Assembly (NCBI GenBank): GCA_012838315.1
Contig: DUPM01000003.1
Location: 1 to 64,000, forward strand
Source of the DNA: Clostridiaceae bacterium
GTDB taxonomy: Bacteria > Bacillota > Clostridia > Saccharofermentanales > Saccharofermentanaceae
DNA length: 64,000 nucleotides
Reading direction: 5' to 3'
Shown here: positions 43,803 to 53,625 of the stretch, piece by piece
Layout: the number at the start of each line of letters is the position of its first letter
Numbering within the stretch: the stretch's first letter is position 1
Position numbers and translations under genes: made by a program
The notes under the pieces: model-generated
The model's database searches: none
What the model saw: the letters and a program-made list of their open reading frames with translations, nothing else
Told to the model about the DNA's origin: nothing

Positions 43803-44821
43803 TGCGTCTGTTTCCTTCGTTAATCGGACAAGACCGTGCTAAGGAGCGCATTTTTCATCTTCTCGAAAATGATTTAGCGAGGACTTATGTGTTGACCGGC
43901 CCTAAGGGTATCGGTAAAAAGTCCATGGCTTTACAAATGAGTCGGATGCTCTTGTGTGACAAACCGTCCTCTGAAGGGGCGTGCGGGGTGTGTGGTCCTT
44001 GCCACTATATTGAGCAAGGCACGCATCCTGATTTTATTTGTCTCTATCCTGACGCCGGAGACAAGTCGGTTAAGGTGGCAGAAGTACGGAGCAAAGTGAT
44101 TTCTGATCTCAGGATGTATCCGCAAATATCCAAGCGAAAAGTGTATCTTATCGACGGCGATTCACTCGGTGAAGAAGGTCAAAATGCTCTGTTGAAGTCG
44201 CTTGAAGAGCCACCTTCCTTCTCTTACTTTATTTTGACTGTAAGCGAAGCGGAACGTCTTCAAAAAACGGTGCTGTCTCGAGCGGTTATTATTGCATTGA
44301 GTCGCTATTCCGAGAAAGAAGTGACAGCGATTCTTAATGCATCGGGCGAATTGAGTGCGTCCGACGCGTCTTTATTAGCAAGGTTATCTAATGGGGTCCC
44401 AGGGGTAGCCATCGAGATGTCTCGGAATGCAGCTCTTCTTGAAACAAAGAGTGAGATAGAGCGCATTATGCTTCGAATCGACAAAACATCGGATGCAGAT
44501 CTTTTGACCGGTGTTTATTCGTTTTTTGATACAAATAAAAGTGAGATCAATCAGCTTTTGTCGCTTATGATGTCATATCTCGGCCAATTTCCGGTTTTGA
44601 TGACCTCCGGTCGTACCGAAGACTTGCAGAGCCCATACAAAACCGATATGATGAATCGAATGATTGAGACCAGCGGTTTGACGCCTGAACGGCTGATGCG
44701 AGCGTCAGAGTGTGTTGTTCTCGCATCTAAGGCGCTGGCGTTGAATTGTAGTTTTGAACCGACAATAGCAAGAATGCTTATGACCTTGAAAAAGGAGTTT
44801 ACAAATGCCCAAAGTAGTTAG
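43802..44821 (+). CDS. holB: DNA polymerase III delta-prime subunit
   Basis: 339 aa. Walker A TGPKGIGKKSMALQ, a zinc module (LLCDKPSSEGACGVCGPCHYIE) and VYLIDGDSLGEEGQNALLKSLEEPPS are the clamp-loader pattern. SRA motif: VLSRAVIIAL. Part of the complex that loads the sliding clamp. Its ATG overlaps the darA stop, and its end overlaps ricT by 17 bases. Confidence 0.94.
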   Translation: MRLFPSLIGQDRAKERIFHLLENDLARTYVLTGPKGIGKKSMALQMSRMLLCDKPSSEGACGVCGPCHYIEQGTHPDFICLYPDAGDKSVKVAEVRSKVISDLRMYPQISKRKVYLIDGDSLGEEGQNALLKSLEEPPSFSYFILTVSEAERLQKTVLSRAVIIALSRYSEKEVTAILNASGELSASDASLLARLSNGVPGVAIEMSRNAALLETKSEIERIMLRIDKTSDADLLTGVYSFFDTNKSEINQLLSLMMSYLGQFPVLMTSGRTEDLQSPYKTDMMNRMIETSGLTPERLMRASECVVLASKALALNCSFEPTIARMLMTLKKEFTNAQSS

Positions 44822-45734
44822 TATACGTTTTCAGGAGGCCGGCAAATCATATCATTTCGATCCCGGCAATCTGAAACTTCATCTCGGTGATGCTGTAATC
44901 GTTGAGACTGAATCGGGATTGGATATAGGTTATGTCGCCGAAGAGGTTTTTGATATCCCGGAGGAGCGTCTTGTGAAGCCTCTGAAGCCGGTCGTTCGTC
45001 ATGTTGATGCACACGATTTAGCGGCTCATGAGGCGAAGAAGGAACGTGAAAAAGAAGCCTTCGATATTTGCATGGATAAAATCAAGTCGCGCGAACTGGA
45101 TATGAACCTAATCAATGCCGAATACTCTTTTAACGGCAAGAAGGTGACATTCTTTTATACGGCAGACGGACGTGTGGACTTTAGAGAATTGGTTAAAGAT
45201 TTAGCGGCTATTTTCAGGGTTCGAATCGAACTTCGTCAAATCGGAGCGCGAGATCAGGCCAGAATGGTAGGCGGATTGGGACTTTGTGGAAGAGAACTCT
45301 GTTGTTGCACCTTTTTAGACGGATTTGTACCGGTATCGATTCGAATGGCAAAGGAGCAGGGGTTGTCAATGAACCCGACCAAAATATCCGGCGCATGCGG
45401 TCGTTTGATGTGTTGTCTCAAATACGAGCAAGATGCCTATGAGGATGCACATGCGCGCCTACCGAAGCAGGGTGATGTCGTTTCGACGGCTCAGGGCAAC
45501 GGGGTGGTTGTGTCCGTCGATATTTTGAGAGAAAGAGTATCGGTTCGACTTGAGCGAGAAGATATCGCTGATCTAGAAGTTATTCCTGCTGAAGAAGTAG
45601 AAATACTTATGCGCAAGGGCAAGAAATTCATTGCAACCACAGAACCCGGTCACAAAGGTAAGTGCGGCGGCGCTTGTCATGCTTGCACAGATGAGCCGGA
45701 TGATGACTCGGATAGTGACTTCGAAGACATTTAG
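44805..45734 (+). CDS. ricT: PSP1-domain protein, YaaT/RicT-like
   Basis: 309 aa. The PSP1 C-terminal domain covers about 60-145, followed by GLCGRELCCCTF and ISGACGRLMCCLKYE, the cysteine set that binds iron-sulfur clusters in RicT. In Bacillus it works with RicA and RicF in RNA processing and sporulation phosphorelay control. A short Cys-rich acidic tail (GKCGGACHACTDEPDDD) is added. AAAAAGGAG precedes the ATG, which overlaps holB. Confidence 0.93.
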   Translation: MPKVVSIRFQEAGKSYHFDPGNLKLHLGDAVIVETESGLDIGYVAEEVFDIPEERLVKPLKPVVRHVDAHDLAAHEAKKEREKEAFDICMDKIKSRELDMNLINAEYSFNGKKVTFFYTADGRVDFRELVKDLAAIFRVRIELRQIGARDQARMVGGLGLCGRELCCCTFLDGFVPVSIRMAKEQGLSMNPTKISGACGRLMCCLKYEQDAYEDAHARLPKQGDVVSTAQGNGVVVSVDILRERVSVRLEREDIADLEVIPAEEVEILMRKGKKFIATTEPGHKGKCGGACHACTDEPDDDSDSDFEDI

Positions 45735-45770
45735 CGGAAGAACTATTCGGACATATTTTGACACATGTGG

Positions 45771-45997
<227 letters not shown>

Positions 45998-46021
45998 TCA
46001 GAATAAGTTTTGCGCATTGAT

Positions 46022-46051
46022 GACCCTCCGAGACGCTGGTTTCGGAGGGTC
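46022..46051 (+). terminator. Hairpin after ferredoxin gene
   Basis: GACCCTCCGA (46022-46031) pairs with TCGGAGGGTC (46042-46051), a 10-bp perfect stem with a 10-base loop. The tail TCTTGCATT is only weakly T-rich. Confidence 0.6.
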
Positions 46052-46115
46052 TCTTGCATTAGTTGTTCAACTTAGCGCACAATATGTGAATGAATAGAGA
46101 AATTGAGAGATAACG

Positions 46116-46895
46116 ATGGATGAACAGTATAACGAATTGACGGAATCTATAGAGCAACTCGGACGACGAGGATTTCAATTGATCCAGAGTCGGGATGGTT
46201 ATCGATATGGAGAGGACACGGTTTTGCTGTCGCATTTTGCATCTCTTCAACTCGTCGGTCGAAAGCGAATGGTGCGAGCCGTTGAATTGGGTGCGAACAA
46301 TGGAGTTGCCAGTTTACTCCTGCTTGCGAGGCGACCGAATTTTCGGATTATAGCCATTGAGAAACAAAGAAAAGCGTTTGAACTCCTTGTTCGAAATGTG
46401 AATCTGAACCAACAAAATCAAAGCATTGTTCCAGTCCTCGGTGATGTTCGTGAAATCAAAAATATGTCTGAGGTAACCGCTGCCGAAAGTGATTTCTGCT
46501 TTTGCAATCCACCGTATTTTAGGACGGGAAGCGGCCCGGTTCCGAGTAGAGAACTCAACAAGGATAGACTGGAGTCGAGATTTGAAATTCACGGTGCTCT
46601 TGAGGATTTCTTGTCTGCCGCAGCATATGTCTTGCGGTTCGGAGGGATTTTCGTTATGGTACACCGCGCAGGCCGATTGGCAGAAACCTGTGAACTAATG
46701 AGAAAACACAAAATTGAACCCACACAGGTTCGTTTTATTCATCCGGACGTCACGCGTCCTGCAACTGCCTTCCTGATTTGCGGGAAGAAATCATCGGCTC
46801 CGGGAGGGTTTAAGGTACTGCCTCCTCTGATTCTTCGAGGCACGGACGGACAAATATGCGAAGAGCTGAATGCCATTTACAATAGTGAGGAATAG
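46116..46895 (+). CDS. tRNA1(Val) adenine-N6 methyltransferase-like
   Basis: 259 aa. SAM-binding VELGANNGVASLLLLARR and the catalytic NPPYF (N6-adenine type). This is the YabB/TrmN6 family, which methylates adenine 37 of a valine tRNA. The order with rsmI next is the common Firmicutes yabB-rsmI pair. The ribosome site is weak (GAGAGATAA). The substrate is by analogy only. Confidence 0.87.
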   Translation: MDEQYNELTESIEQLGRRGFQLIQSRDGYRYGEDTVLLSHFASLQLVGRKRMVRAVELGANNGVASLLLLARRPNFRIIAIEKQRKAFELLVRNVNLNQQNQSIVPVLGDVREIKNMSEVTAAESDFCFCNPPYFRTGSGPVPSRELNKDRLESRFEIHGALEDFLSAAAYVLRFGGIFVMVHRAGRLAETCELMRKHKIEPTQVRFIHPDVTRPATAFLICGKKSSAPGGFKVLPPLILRGTDGQICEELNAIYNSEE

Positions 46896-46897
46896 AA

Positions 46898-47734
46898 ATG
46901 CTATACATCGTGGGAACGCCAATCGGTAATTACAAAGACTTTTCGTTGCGTGCGCAAGAGATACTTAAAAGTGTTGATATTGTAGCGTGCGAAGATACTC
47001 GAGTGACCGGATTATTGCTCAGCGAGTTTCAGATTAAGTCGCGATTAACGAGTTATCATGAGCACAATAAGCACAGCAAAGGCGAATCAATTATTGAAGC
47101 ATTGAGTTCGGGTCAATCGGTTGCGCTTGTATCGGATGCGGGCATGCCATGTATCTCGGATCCGGGGTATGAATTGGTGCGGGCCTGTATTAACAATGGC
47201 ATAAATGTGAGCGTTATTCCGGGACCTACGGCACTATCTTGCGCCATCGCGCTGTCCGGTCTGCCATCTGATCATTTTTATTTTGAGGGTTTCCTGCCTT
47301 CGGAAGGATCGGAACGAAAAAAGAGATTGACTGCACTTCAGGCGTTTGACTGTATGATTGTGCTTTACGAAGCACCGCACAGGCTACAAAAAACCCTGGG
47401 AGAGCTTTGCGAAAAAGGTTTTGCGCAGCGGCCGGTTGCCGTGGCGCGGGAACTCACAAAAAAATACGAAGAAGTTGTCAGGGGGTCACTCGAAACGGTA
47501 GCGTTGTATTTTGAGGAACATAAACCAAAGGGTGAATTTGTTATCATAATTGGCGCCGGCGAACCGATAACTATCTCGAAAGACGGTCCGAGTATCGAAG
47601 AGCGTATATTGGCATTATATCGAGAAGGATTACCGACTAAAGAGATTTCGGCTATTTTATCTAAAGAATTTAATGAAAGTAAAAGAAATCTATACACACA
47701 AGTGCTAAAAGTGATAGAATTTAACAAAAAGTAG
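46898..47734 (+). CDS. rsmI: 16S rRNA C1402 2'-O-ribose methyltransferase
   Basis: 278 aa. VGTPIGNYKDFSLRAQEIL, CEDTRVTGLLLSEF and SDAGMPCISDPGYELV are the tetrapyrrole-methylase fold with the RsmI signature, and YEAPHRLQKTL follows. It methylates cytidine 1402 in the decoding site. It starts 2 bases after the methyltransferase stop. The C-terminal 60 residues (LYREGLPTKEISAILSKEF) look like a small HTH-like tail found in RsmI. Confidence 0.95.
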   Translation: MLYIVGTPIGNYKDFSLRAQEILKSVDIVACEDTRVTGLLLSEFQIKSRLTSYHEHNKHSKGESIIEALSSGQSVALVSDAGMPCISDPGYELVRACINNGINVSVIPGPTALSCAIALSGLPSDHFYFEGFLPSEGSERKKRLTALQAFDCMIVLYEAPHRLQKTLGELCEKGFAQRPVAVARELTKKYEEVVRGSLETVALYFEEHKPKGEFVIIIGAGEPITISKDGPSIEERILALYREGLPTKEISAILSKEFNESKRNLYTQVLKVIEFNKK

Positions 47735-47747
47735 CGGAGTGATTAGT

Positions 47748-50237
47748 TTGTTTGCTGAAGATCACAACTCGATGATGCTCAATCATCTTGATACAATACT
47801 GCCGGAGATTGTTGAGCAATCCGGCATGCGAGATTTGCTTGATGAACTTGCTTTTGCATATTTCGTGTTGGATTACGAGGAAGAAAGATTTTTGTTTTCC
47901 TCAGGAATGCAAGACGTCATTGGCAAGGTTGCTTCCCAAGATATGCTTTTAGATGCTTATGCTCAGTTTTTCCCGGAAAGAGACAGGGAGAAATCAATAT
48001 CAGAATACAAGAAGGCAATGGATGTTCTCTCAAAGAAAAAAATTCCGGTCGTCACTTTCGAACATGCTCTTTTTAAGAATTTTGAGGAGACGTTGTGGAT
48101 TAGAGTTCTGGCCAAAAATGTAAATTTCGAAGGACGCGATTTTGTGTTTGGATTGATCGTTGATAAGAGTAAATCCATGTCTGATCGGATTTTATCGCAA
48201 CTGATGTCCGACGGCATTTCTGCTTTTGTGTATCATTATGATTCCATTACCGACATTTGTTATATTAACACTTACATGATGGACGCTCTGGATCTTAAGT
48301 GTCATTATATTGAGCATGCTTCATCAGAGATTCTCAAGTTAATTCATCCGGATGATCACACCGTTTTTGTTAAAAGCATGGAGTCTTTTTTGCAACGCAA
48401 GTCAGCTCTTTTATCGGGTGATTTTCGTTTTTTATCGCCGACGCGCGGCGAAATATGGGTGCATGCTTATGGGGCTTCGGACTTTGATTCAACCGGCGGG
48501 ACGCGTTATATTACGGGGCTATTGATTGATATCACTGATAAAATGAAATCCGACTATCTTCAGAAAAATATTATTGAGGGCACATCCGCAATTGTCTATA
48601 CCGCAGATCTCAAACGAAATGAACTCATTTTTTCCGAGAACCTGCATCAGATTTTCCCCAATGCTGAACTGGAACTACACGGTGACCTTATGGCGATCAT
48701 TACCGGCTATATTGTGGCAGAAGACAGACATCGCTTTCGAGAGCCGATCGAGCAGGTGATAGAGGGGCGTACAGATCGCTATTCTGTTGAGTTTCGCATA
48801 CAACGCTCGGACGGGAAGCGCGTTTGGCTTGCGAGTCGAGGCAAAGCATTTTACGACTCAAGTTTGCAGACTACAATGCTGGTAGGAACCATATTTGATT
48901 TGTCCAGCATGAACGAAGTAAGAGAATTAGTCGAGAAAACAAACTATCTCCACGAGATTAGCGGGTTGCCGACAAGGGGACGCTTGCTTTTGGATACCGA
49001 GAAAGTCATTCACGATCGCAATGTGTTGTCAGCTGCAGTCATTCTTTTTGACATTAAAGGCTTTCACACATACAACGATCGCTTCGGAAGAAACACCGGT
49101 GACGAAATATTACTATCTCTGAGCAAGATGTTGCAGGATCGTTTGCCGAGTGGCGCTGAACTATATCACGTCGGAATAGATACTTACTGCATGCTATGGG
49201 CTCATGCGACCCGGGTTCAAGTCGAGCGCTTTATGGAGTTTATGCAAGAAGAGGCGATTCATCCTGTAGTTGTAGGAAAAGACGCAGTTTTTGTTTCGTT
49301 TTCGATGAGTGCAGCGCTATTCCCGTCATGTGGTAACTCTGCAGATGAATTATTGGTTAATGCAGAGATTACACTTCATAAAGTTAAGCAGGACAATCGA
49401 AAAAAACACGCCATTTTCTGCCCGAGCGACAAGAGAGAGTTGAAGGAGCGATTAGATTTTGAATTTCAATTATCAAAATCGATTCGAAATGGTAAAGACA
49501 GTTTCTATGTTTTTTACCAACCGCTTGTGAATGCGACAACAGGAGAGGTCGATGGCGCAGAAGCCTTGTTGCGGTGGAAAACACCGAACAACGATGAAGT
49601 CAGGCCGGAGAAGGTTATCGCGGCGTTGGAGGCAACGGGCCAGATGGACGCTATCGGACGATGGATTCTCGAGATGGCAATCAGTCAATGCGGTCAATGG
49701 TTGGATGCCGGTGTTAAAAATGATTTTTTCGTTCATGTTAATGTGACAGCGGAAGATTTGGCGAAGCCCAATTATGCAGAGACCGTTCTGGAACTTCTTC
49801 AGAAATATTCGGTAAACGCCGGGAGTATCGTCTTAGAAATTACAGAAACTTCGTTAATGCGCAGTATAGCGACATGCCGACAAAATCTCATCCGGTTACG
49901 TAAAGAGGGTATAAGAATAGCTTTGGATGATTTTGGAACGGGATATTCATCGCTGAATTATCTGCGCGAATTGCCGATTGACGAGATAAAAATTGACAGA
50001 GTATTTATTGAAGACATACATAAAGATCGCTTCAATCGATCTTTTATCTCAGCAATCGTATTGCTCGCACACAGCATTTCTAAAACAGTTTGTGTTGAAG
50101 GCGTTGAGGATAAAGATAAGGCGCAGTCGATTAAGGAACTCAGTGCCGATTTGCTTCAAGGGTATTATTTCGGACGACCGATGAGTGCGAAGGACTTTGA
50201 ACTTCAATTTTTTAAAAAGAAGACTGCGAAAACTTAA
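47748..50237 (+). CDS. PAS-GGDEF-EAL c-di-GMP phosphodiesterase
   Basis: 829 aa from the TTG at 47748 (GGAG, spacing 8); a GTG at 47739 falls in the ribosome site. It is soluble: PAS-like regions at about 20-140, 155-265 and 280-395, then a GGDEF domain (LFDIKGFHTYNDRFGRNTGDEIL) whose active site reads VGIDTYCML in place of GGDEF. The EAL domain is intact: GAEALLRW, HVNVTAED, LEITETSLM, LDDFGTGYSSLNYLRELPIDEIKID, VCVEGVED and LQGYYFGRP. It probably degrades cyclic di-GMP under PAS control. It begins right after rsmI. Confidence 0.88.
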   Translation: MFAEDHNSMMLNHLDTILPEIVEQSGMRDLLDELAFAYFVLDYEEERFLFSSGMQDVIGKVASQDMLLDAYAQFFPERDREKSISEYKKAMDVLSKKKIPVVTFEHALFKNFEETLWIRVLAKNVNFEGRDFVFGLIVDKSKSMSDRILSQLMSDGISAFVYHYDSITDICYINTYMMDALDLKCHYIEHASSEILKLIHPDDHTVFVKSMESFLQRKSALLSGDFRFLSPTRGEIWVHAYGASDFDSTGGTRYITGLLIDITDKMKSDYLQKNIIEGTSAIVYTADLKRNELIFSENLHQIFPNAELELHGDLMAIITGYIVAEDRHRFREPIEQVIEGRTDRYSVEFRIQRSDGKRVWLASRGKAFYDSSLQTTMLVGTIFDLSSMNEVRELVEKTNYLHEISGLPTRGRLLLDTEKVIHDRNVLSAAVILFDIKGFHTYNDRFGRNTGDEILLSLSKMLQDRLPSGAELYHVGIDTYCMLWAHATRVQVERFMEFMQEEAIHPVVVGKDAVFVSFSMSAALFPSCGNSADELLVNAEITLHKVKQDNRKKHAIFCPSDKRELKERLDFEFQLSKSIRNGKDSFYVFYQPLVNATTGEVDGAEALLRWKTPNNDEVRPEKVIAALEATGQMDAIGRWILEMAISQCGQWLDAGVKNDFFVHVNVTAEDLAKPNYAETVLELLQKYSVNAGSIVLEITETSLMRSIATCRQNLIRLRKEGIRIALDDFGTGYSSLNYLRELPIDEIKIDRVFIEDIHKDRFNRSFISAIVLLAHSISKTVCVEGVEDKDKAQSIKELSADLLQGYYFGRPMSAKDFELQFFKKKTAKT

Positions 50238-50266
50238 TTGACATTCAAAGGGCCTCCCGGCGATAT

Positions 50267-50295
50267 AAAGTCCGTCACTCAGGCGGACTTTTCCT
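50267..50295 (+). terminator. Terminator after the EAL gene
   Basis: AAAGTCCG (50267-50274) and CGGACTTT (50284-50291) form an 8-bp stem with a 9-base loop and a short TTTT tail. Confidence 0.7.
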
Positions 50296-50378
50296 CACAC
50301 ATATTTTTCGCTTTTGTGGCATCGGGCCGCGTTCGAAAAAAATATAATGTATTTAATAACGTATTTTAGCTAATCGGT

Positions 50379-50407
50379 TTGTCACTGTCCCCCTTTTTGA
50401 TTATAAT
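50379..50407 (+). promoter_or_regulatory. Promoter of metG
   Basis: TTGTCA (50379-50384), exactly 17 bp, TATAAT (50402-50407), 39 bases before the ATG. No T-box leader fits in this space. Confidence 0.75.
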
Positions 50408-50445
50408 TATGTCTTAGCCTAGAGGAACGTAAGGGAGCAATAAAT

Positions 50446-52413
50446 ATGTCTTTCAAAAAATTCTACATCACGACGCCAATCTATTATCCATCCGGAAATC
50501 CGCACATTGGTCATTGTTATACGACACTGGCTTGCGATGTGGTCTCACGATACAAGAGAATGCAAGGTTACGATGTCATGTTTTTGACCGGCACGGATGA
50601 ACATGGTCAGAAGATTGAGAAGAAGGCTCAGGAGATGGGCGTGACCCCTAAGGCCTATGTTGATGAGTATGTTGCGAACTTTCAGAAACTCTGGAAACGT
50701 ATCGGCATTACTTACGATCGCTTCGTTCGGACGACGGATGATTACCACATTCAGAGCGTCCAGAATATTTTCAAGACTCTTTACGAAAAGGGATATATAT
50801 ACAAGGGTGAGTATTCTGGTAAATACTGTACGCCGTGCGAGTCTTTTTGGACGGACAGCCAGTTGGTCGACGGAAAGTGTCCGGACTGCGGCAGAGAAGT
50901 CAACGAAGCTAAAGAAGAGGCCTATTTTTTCAAACTCTCAGCATTCTCGGATCGACTTGAAGCACTCTTGTCGGATGAGAACCGCGGTTTTCTTGAACCG
51001 AAGAGCCGAGTTAATGAGATGATTAATAATTTTATTAAGCCCGGACTTGAAGATTTGTGCGTCTCGCGAACGAGTTTTACCTGGGGGATTCCGGTCACTT
51101 TTGATCCGGGACACGTCGTGTATGTCTGGATTGACGCACTCTCAAACTATATTACGGCATTGGGTTATATGAATGACACTTACAATGATTTCGACCATTA
51201 TTGGCCGGCGGATGTTCATGTTATGGCCAAGGAAATCGTGCGTTTTCACTCGATTATTTGGCCGGCGATGATGATGGCATTAGACTTGCCTTTGCCCCAA
51301 AAGATATATGGTCATGGATGGATAACGTTCAGTGGAACTAAAATGGGTAAATCCACGGGGAACGTCATTGACCCCTTTATACTGGCAGATCGATATGGTG
51401 TGGATGCGTTGCGATATCACTTGCTTCGAGAAATGCCGTTTGGATCGGATTGTCCGTTTACCAATGAGATGATGTTGACACGCGTCAACAGCGACTTAGC
51501 CAATGATCTGGGGAATCTGGTATCGCGGACTGTCGCGATGGTTATTAAGTATTTCGATGGTCAGTTGCCCGCCGAGCGCAAGCCTATGCCCATTGACGAT
51601 GAACTGATTTCGATGCTATCCGCACTCAGACCTTATGTAGAACATAACTATGAATCGCTTCACATTTCGGCGGCATTGACAGAGATTTTCAAAGTGATTT
51701 CGAGAGCGAATAAGTACATCGACGAGACGACACCATGGATTTTAGCAAAGGATGAGTCCAGTAAGGCAAGACTTGCGACCGTCCTGTATCGTCTGCTAGA
51801 TGCTATTCGCGTCGTAAGCGTGCTCCTGGATCCGGTCATGCCCAATACAATGCCAGAGGTATGGCGACAAATTGGTGCGGCTGAGTCTATGACGGCCTGG
51901 GACAGAAGCTCTGAGATGAATGTCTTGTCGCAGACGTGTCAGGTCTTTAAGGGCGATATACTTTTCCCGCGTTTTGATATTGATAAGGAACTCGAAGCGC
52001 TTGCAGAGATTTTTTCAAGCAATTTGGCTCCGGTATCACAGGCTGAGGCGTCGTTGGCTGTTTCCGAACGAGTTCAAAGCCCATTCAAGCAACCCATAAA
52101 GTATGACGACTTCGCAAAACTCGACATTCGTGTCGCTCGTGTCGTTAGCTGTCAGAAAGTTCCGAAGGCAGATAAGTTATTGGATTTCGTTTTGGATGAT
52201 GGTCAGGGTCAGAGACGTGTTCTGTCAGGTATAGCGGAATACTATAGTGCGGAAGAGCTGATTGGAAAAGACGTACTACTGTTGGCCAATCTTGAACCCA
52301 AAAAGATAAGGGGTATTATGTCACACGGTATGATTCTCTCCGCAGATACAAAAGACGGCTATCGATTGGCGGGGGTAGAATCCGATTCGGAGCCGGGTGA
52401 TGAGGTCAGTTGA
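50446..52413 (+). CDS. metG: Methionyl-tRNA synthetase
   Basis: 655 aa. HIGH-like PIYYPSGNPHIGHCYTT, the KMSKS-like FSGTKMGKSTGN, and a zinc knuckle CTPCESFWTD with CPDC. The C-terminal tRNA-binding domain (about 550-655, YDDFAKLDIRVARVVSCQKVPKADKLLDF) is of the EMAP/Arc1p type. It charges initiator and elongator tRNA-Met. GGGAG precedes the ATG. The tatD ATG overlaps the metG stop by one base. Confidence 0.96.
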   Translation: MSFKKFYITTPIYYPSGNPHIGHCYTTLACDVVSRYKRMQGYDVMFLTGTDEHGQKIEKKAQEMGVTPKAYVDEYVANFQKLWKRIGITYDRFVRTTDDYHIQSVQNIFKTLYEKGYIYKGEYSGKYCTPCESFWTDSQLVDGKCPDCGREVNEAKEEAYFFKLSAFSDRLEALLSDENRGFLEPKSRVNEMINNFIKPGLEDLCVSRTSFTWGIPVTFDPGHVVYVWIDALSNYITALGYMNDTYNDFDHYWPADVHVMAKEIVRFHSIIWPAMMMALDLPLPQKIYGHGWITFSGTKMGKSTGNVIDPFILADRYGVDALRYHLLREMPFGSDCPFTNEMMLTRVNSDLANDLGNLVSRTVAMVIKYFDGQLPAERKPMPIDDELISMLSALRPYVEHNYESLHISAALTEIFKVISRANKYIDETTPWILAKDESSKARLATVLYRLLDAIRVVSVLLDPVMPNTMPEVWRQIGAAESMTAWDRSSEMNVLSQTCQVFKGDILFPRFDIDKELEALAEIFSSNLAPVSQAEASLAVSERVQSPFKQPIKYDDFAKLDIRVARVVSCQKVPKADKLLDFVLDDGQGQRRVLSGIAEYYSAEELIGKDVLLLANLEPKKIRGIMSHGMILSADTKDGYRLAGVESDSEPGDEVS

Positions 52414-53231
52414 TGTTGTTTGATACACATGCGCATTTGACCGATTCGCGCTTCGATGATATCGATGATGTAATGGACCGAGCATATAGTGCCGGCGTTC
52501 GGTCAATTATGCTCGCGACGGCGGACATTGATGAATCAGAGCAATCAGTTATGCTCATAAAGAAATATGCGACGCATCGATTGAACTTGTATTGTTCCGT
52601 CGGAGTGCATCCGCATGAAGCCAAGACCTTTGATATAGAATCCGAAACAAGATTGAGAGATCTTCTGAACGTCGCGCCAAAGAACAGCATTGTTGCTGTC
52701 GGCGAAATCGGTCTGGACTATCACTATGATCTATCTCCAAGGGAAACGCAGCGTGACGTATTTAAGAGACAACTCGCGATAGCAGAAGAGTATCATCTCC
52801 CTGTTGTCATACACGAACGTGAGGCGACTCAAGATACGCTTCACATACTTATGGATTTCTATGGGAGCGATCCCGCTGAAGACAGAGGTGTTGTTCACTG
52901 TTTTTCAGGTAGTGTCGAGACGGCCAAAATTCTGATTCAGATGGGTTTTTGCATTGGTTTTGACGGCCCGATTACATTCAAAAATAACCGCCACGCACCT
53001 GAAGTCATCGCCTCGGTTCCATTGAATCGTATTCTCATCGAGACGGACAGTCCATATTTGACGCCCGTACCCTATCGTGGGAAGCGTAATGAACCCGCAT
53101 ATGTGAGTTATGTCCTGGATAAAATTGCCGAAATCAAGCATCTTCCGTCGGACGAAATGGCGAGAATCACTTACGAAAACGCATTGCGTCTCTTTCGCAT
53201 TTCTCCGAAACAACACTTCTCAGAGCTTTGA
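52413..53231 (+). CDS. tatD: TatD family metal-dependent deoxyribonuclease
   Basis: 272 aa from the ATG at 52413. Metal ligands DTHAHL, Glu in GEIGLDYHYD, His in VIHEREA, HCFSGS and Asp in ETDSPYL are all in place. A cytoplasmic 3'-5' nuclease linked to DNA repair. It is the standard partner downstream of metG in Firmicutes. Confidence 0.95.
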   Translation: MLFDTHAHLTDSRFDDIDDVMDRAYSAGVRSIMLATADIDESEQSVMLIKKYATHRLNLYCSVGVHPHEAKTFDIESETRLRDLLNVAPKNSIVAVGEIGLDYHYDLSPRETQRDVFKRQLAIAEEYHLPVVIHEREATQDTLHILMDFYGSDPAEDRGVVHCFSGSVETAKILIQMGFCIGFDGPITFKNNRHAPEVIASVPLNRILIETDSPYLTPVPYRGKRNEPAYVSYVLDKIAEIKHLPSDEMARITYENALRLFRISPKQHFSEL

Positions 53232-53263
53232 CAAAATAATTTCGGTGATTTGAAAAAGTATTA

Positions 53264-53293
53264 TTGACAAAGACACAGTCAATCAAGTATACT
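53264..53293 (+). promoter_or_regulatory. Promoter of the tRNA-Val-Asp-Phe cluster
   Basis: TTGACA (53264-53269), 18 bp, TATACT (53288-53293), about 40 bases before tRNA-Val. A consensus -35 and a near-consensus -10 suit a strong stable-RNA promoter. Confidence 0.75.
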
Positions 53294-53332
53294 TCCAATT
53301 GCGCTTGAGAGCGCGGTCCAGTTGATGGAAAT

Positions 53333-53408
53333 GGGAGCATAGCTCAGCTGGGAGAGCATCTGCCTTACAAGCAGAGGGTCACAGGTTCGAGCCCTGTTGT
53401 TCCCACCA
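53333..53408 (+). tRNA. tRNA-Val (TAC)
   Basis: 76 nt, acceptor GGGAGCA with TGTTCCC (one G-U), loop CTTACAA, anticodon TAC, T loop TTCGAGC, CCA encoded. Confidence 0.96.
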
Positions 53409-53413
53409 TAAAT

Positions 53414-53490
53414 GGCGCAGTAGTTCAGTTGGTTAGAATGCCAGCCTGTCACGCTGGAGGTCGAGGGTTCGAGCCCCTTCTGCGTCGCCA
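53414..53490 (+). tRNA. tRNA-Asp (GTC)
   Basis: 77 nt, acceptor GGCGCAG with CTGCGTC, loop CTGTCAC, anticodon GTC, discriminator G, CCA encoded. It starts 5 bases after tRNA-Val. Confidence 0.96.
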
Positions 53491-53495
53491 CAATA

Positions 53496-53513
53496 CCGGT
53501 CCGCAGGGACCGG
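53496..53513 (+). other. Hairpin between tRNA-Asp and tRNA-Phe
   Basis: CCGGTCC (53496-53502), 4-base loop, GGACCGG (53507-53513), perfect 7-bp stem. No T run follows, so a processing signal is more likely than a terminator. Confidence 0.45.
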
Positions 53514-53522
53514 CAATTGTTT

Positions 53523-53598
53523 GCCCAGATAGCTCAGTCGGTAGAGCAGTGGACTGAAAATCCTCGTGTCGTTGGTTCGATTCCGACTCTGGGCACCA
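53523..53598 (+). tRNA. tRNA-Phe (GAA)
   Basis: 76 nt, acceptor GCCCAGA with TCTGGGC, loop CTGAAAA, anticodon GAA, T loop TTCGATT, discriminator A, CCA encoded. Confidence 0.96.
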
Positions 53599-53600
53599 TG

Positions 53601-53625
53601 ACCCACCCTTAGGGGTGGGTTTTTG
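53601..53625 (+). terminator. Terminator of the tRNA cluster
   Basis: ACCCACCC and GGGTGGGT form an 8-bp GC-rich stem with a short loop, followed by TTTTTG. The next 250 bases up to the ATPase gene contain only AT-rich sequence and a CAATA/TATTG repeat with seven T near 53779-53797; no gene was seen. Confidence 0.85.

Noticed and set aside
50292-50445. T-box leader before metG (also considered before lysS)
   Set aside because: No T-box sequence or long leader is present; a good promoter sits 39 bases before metG.
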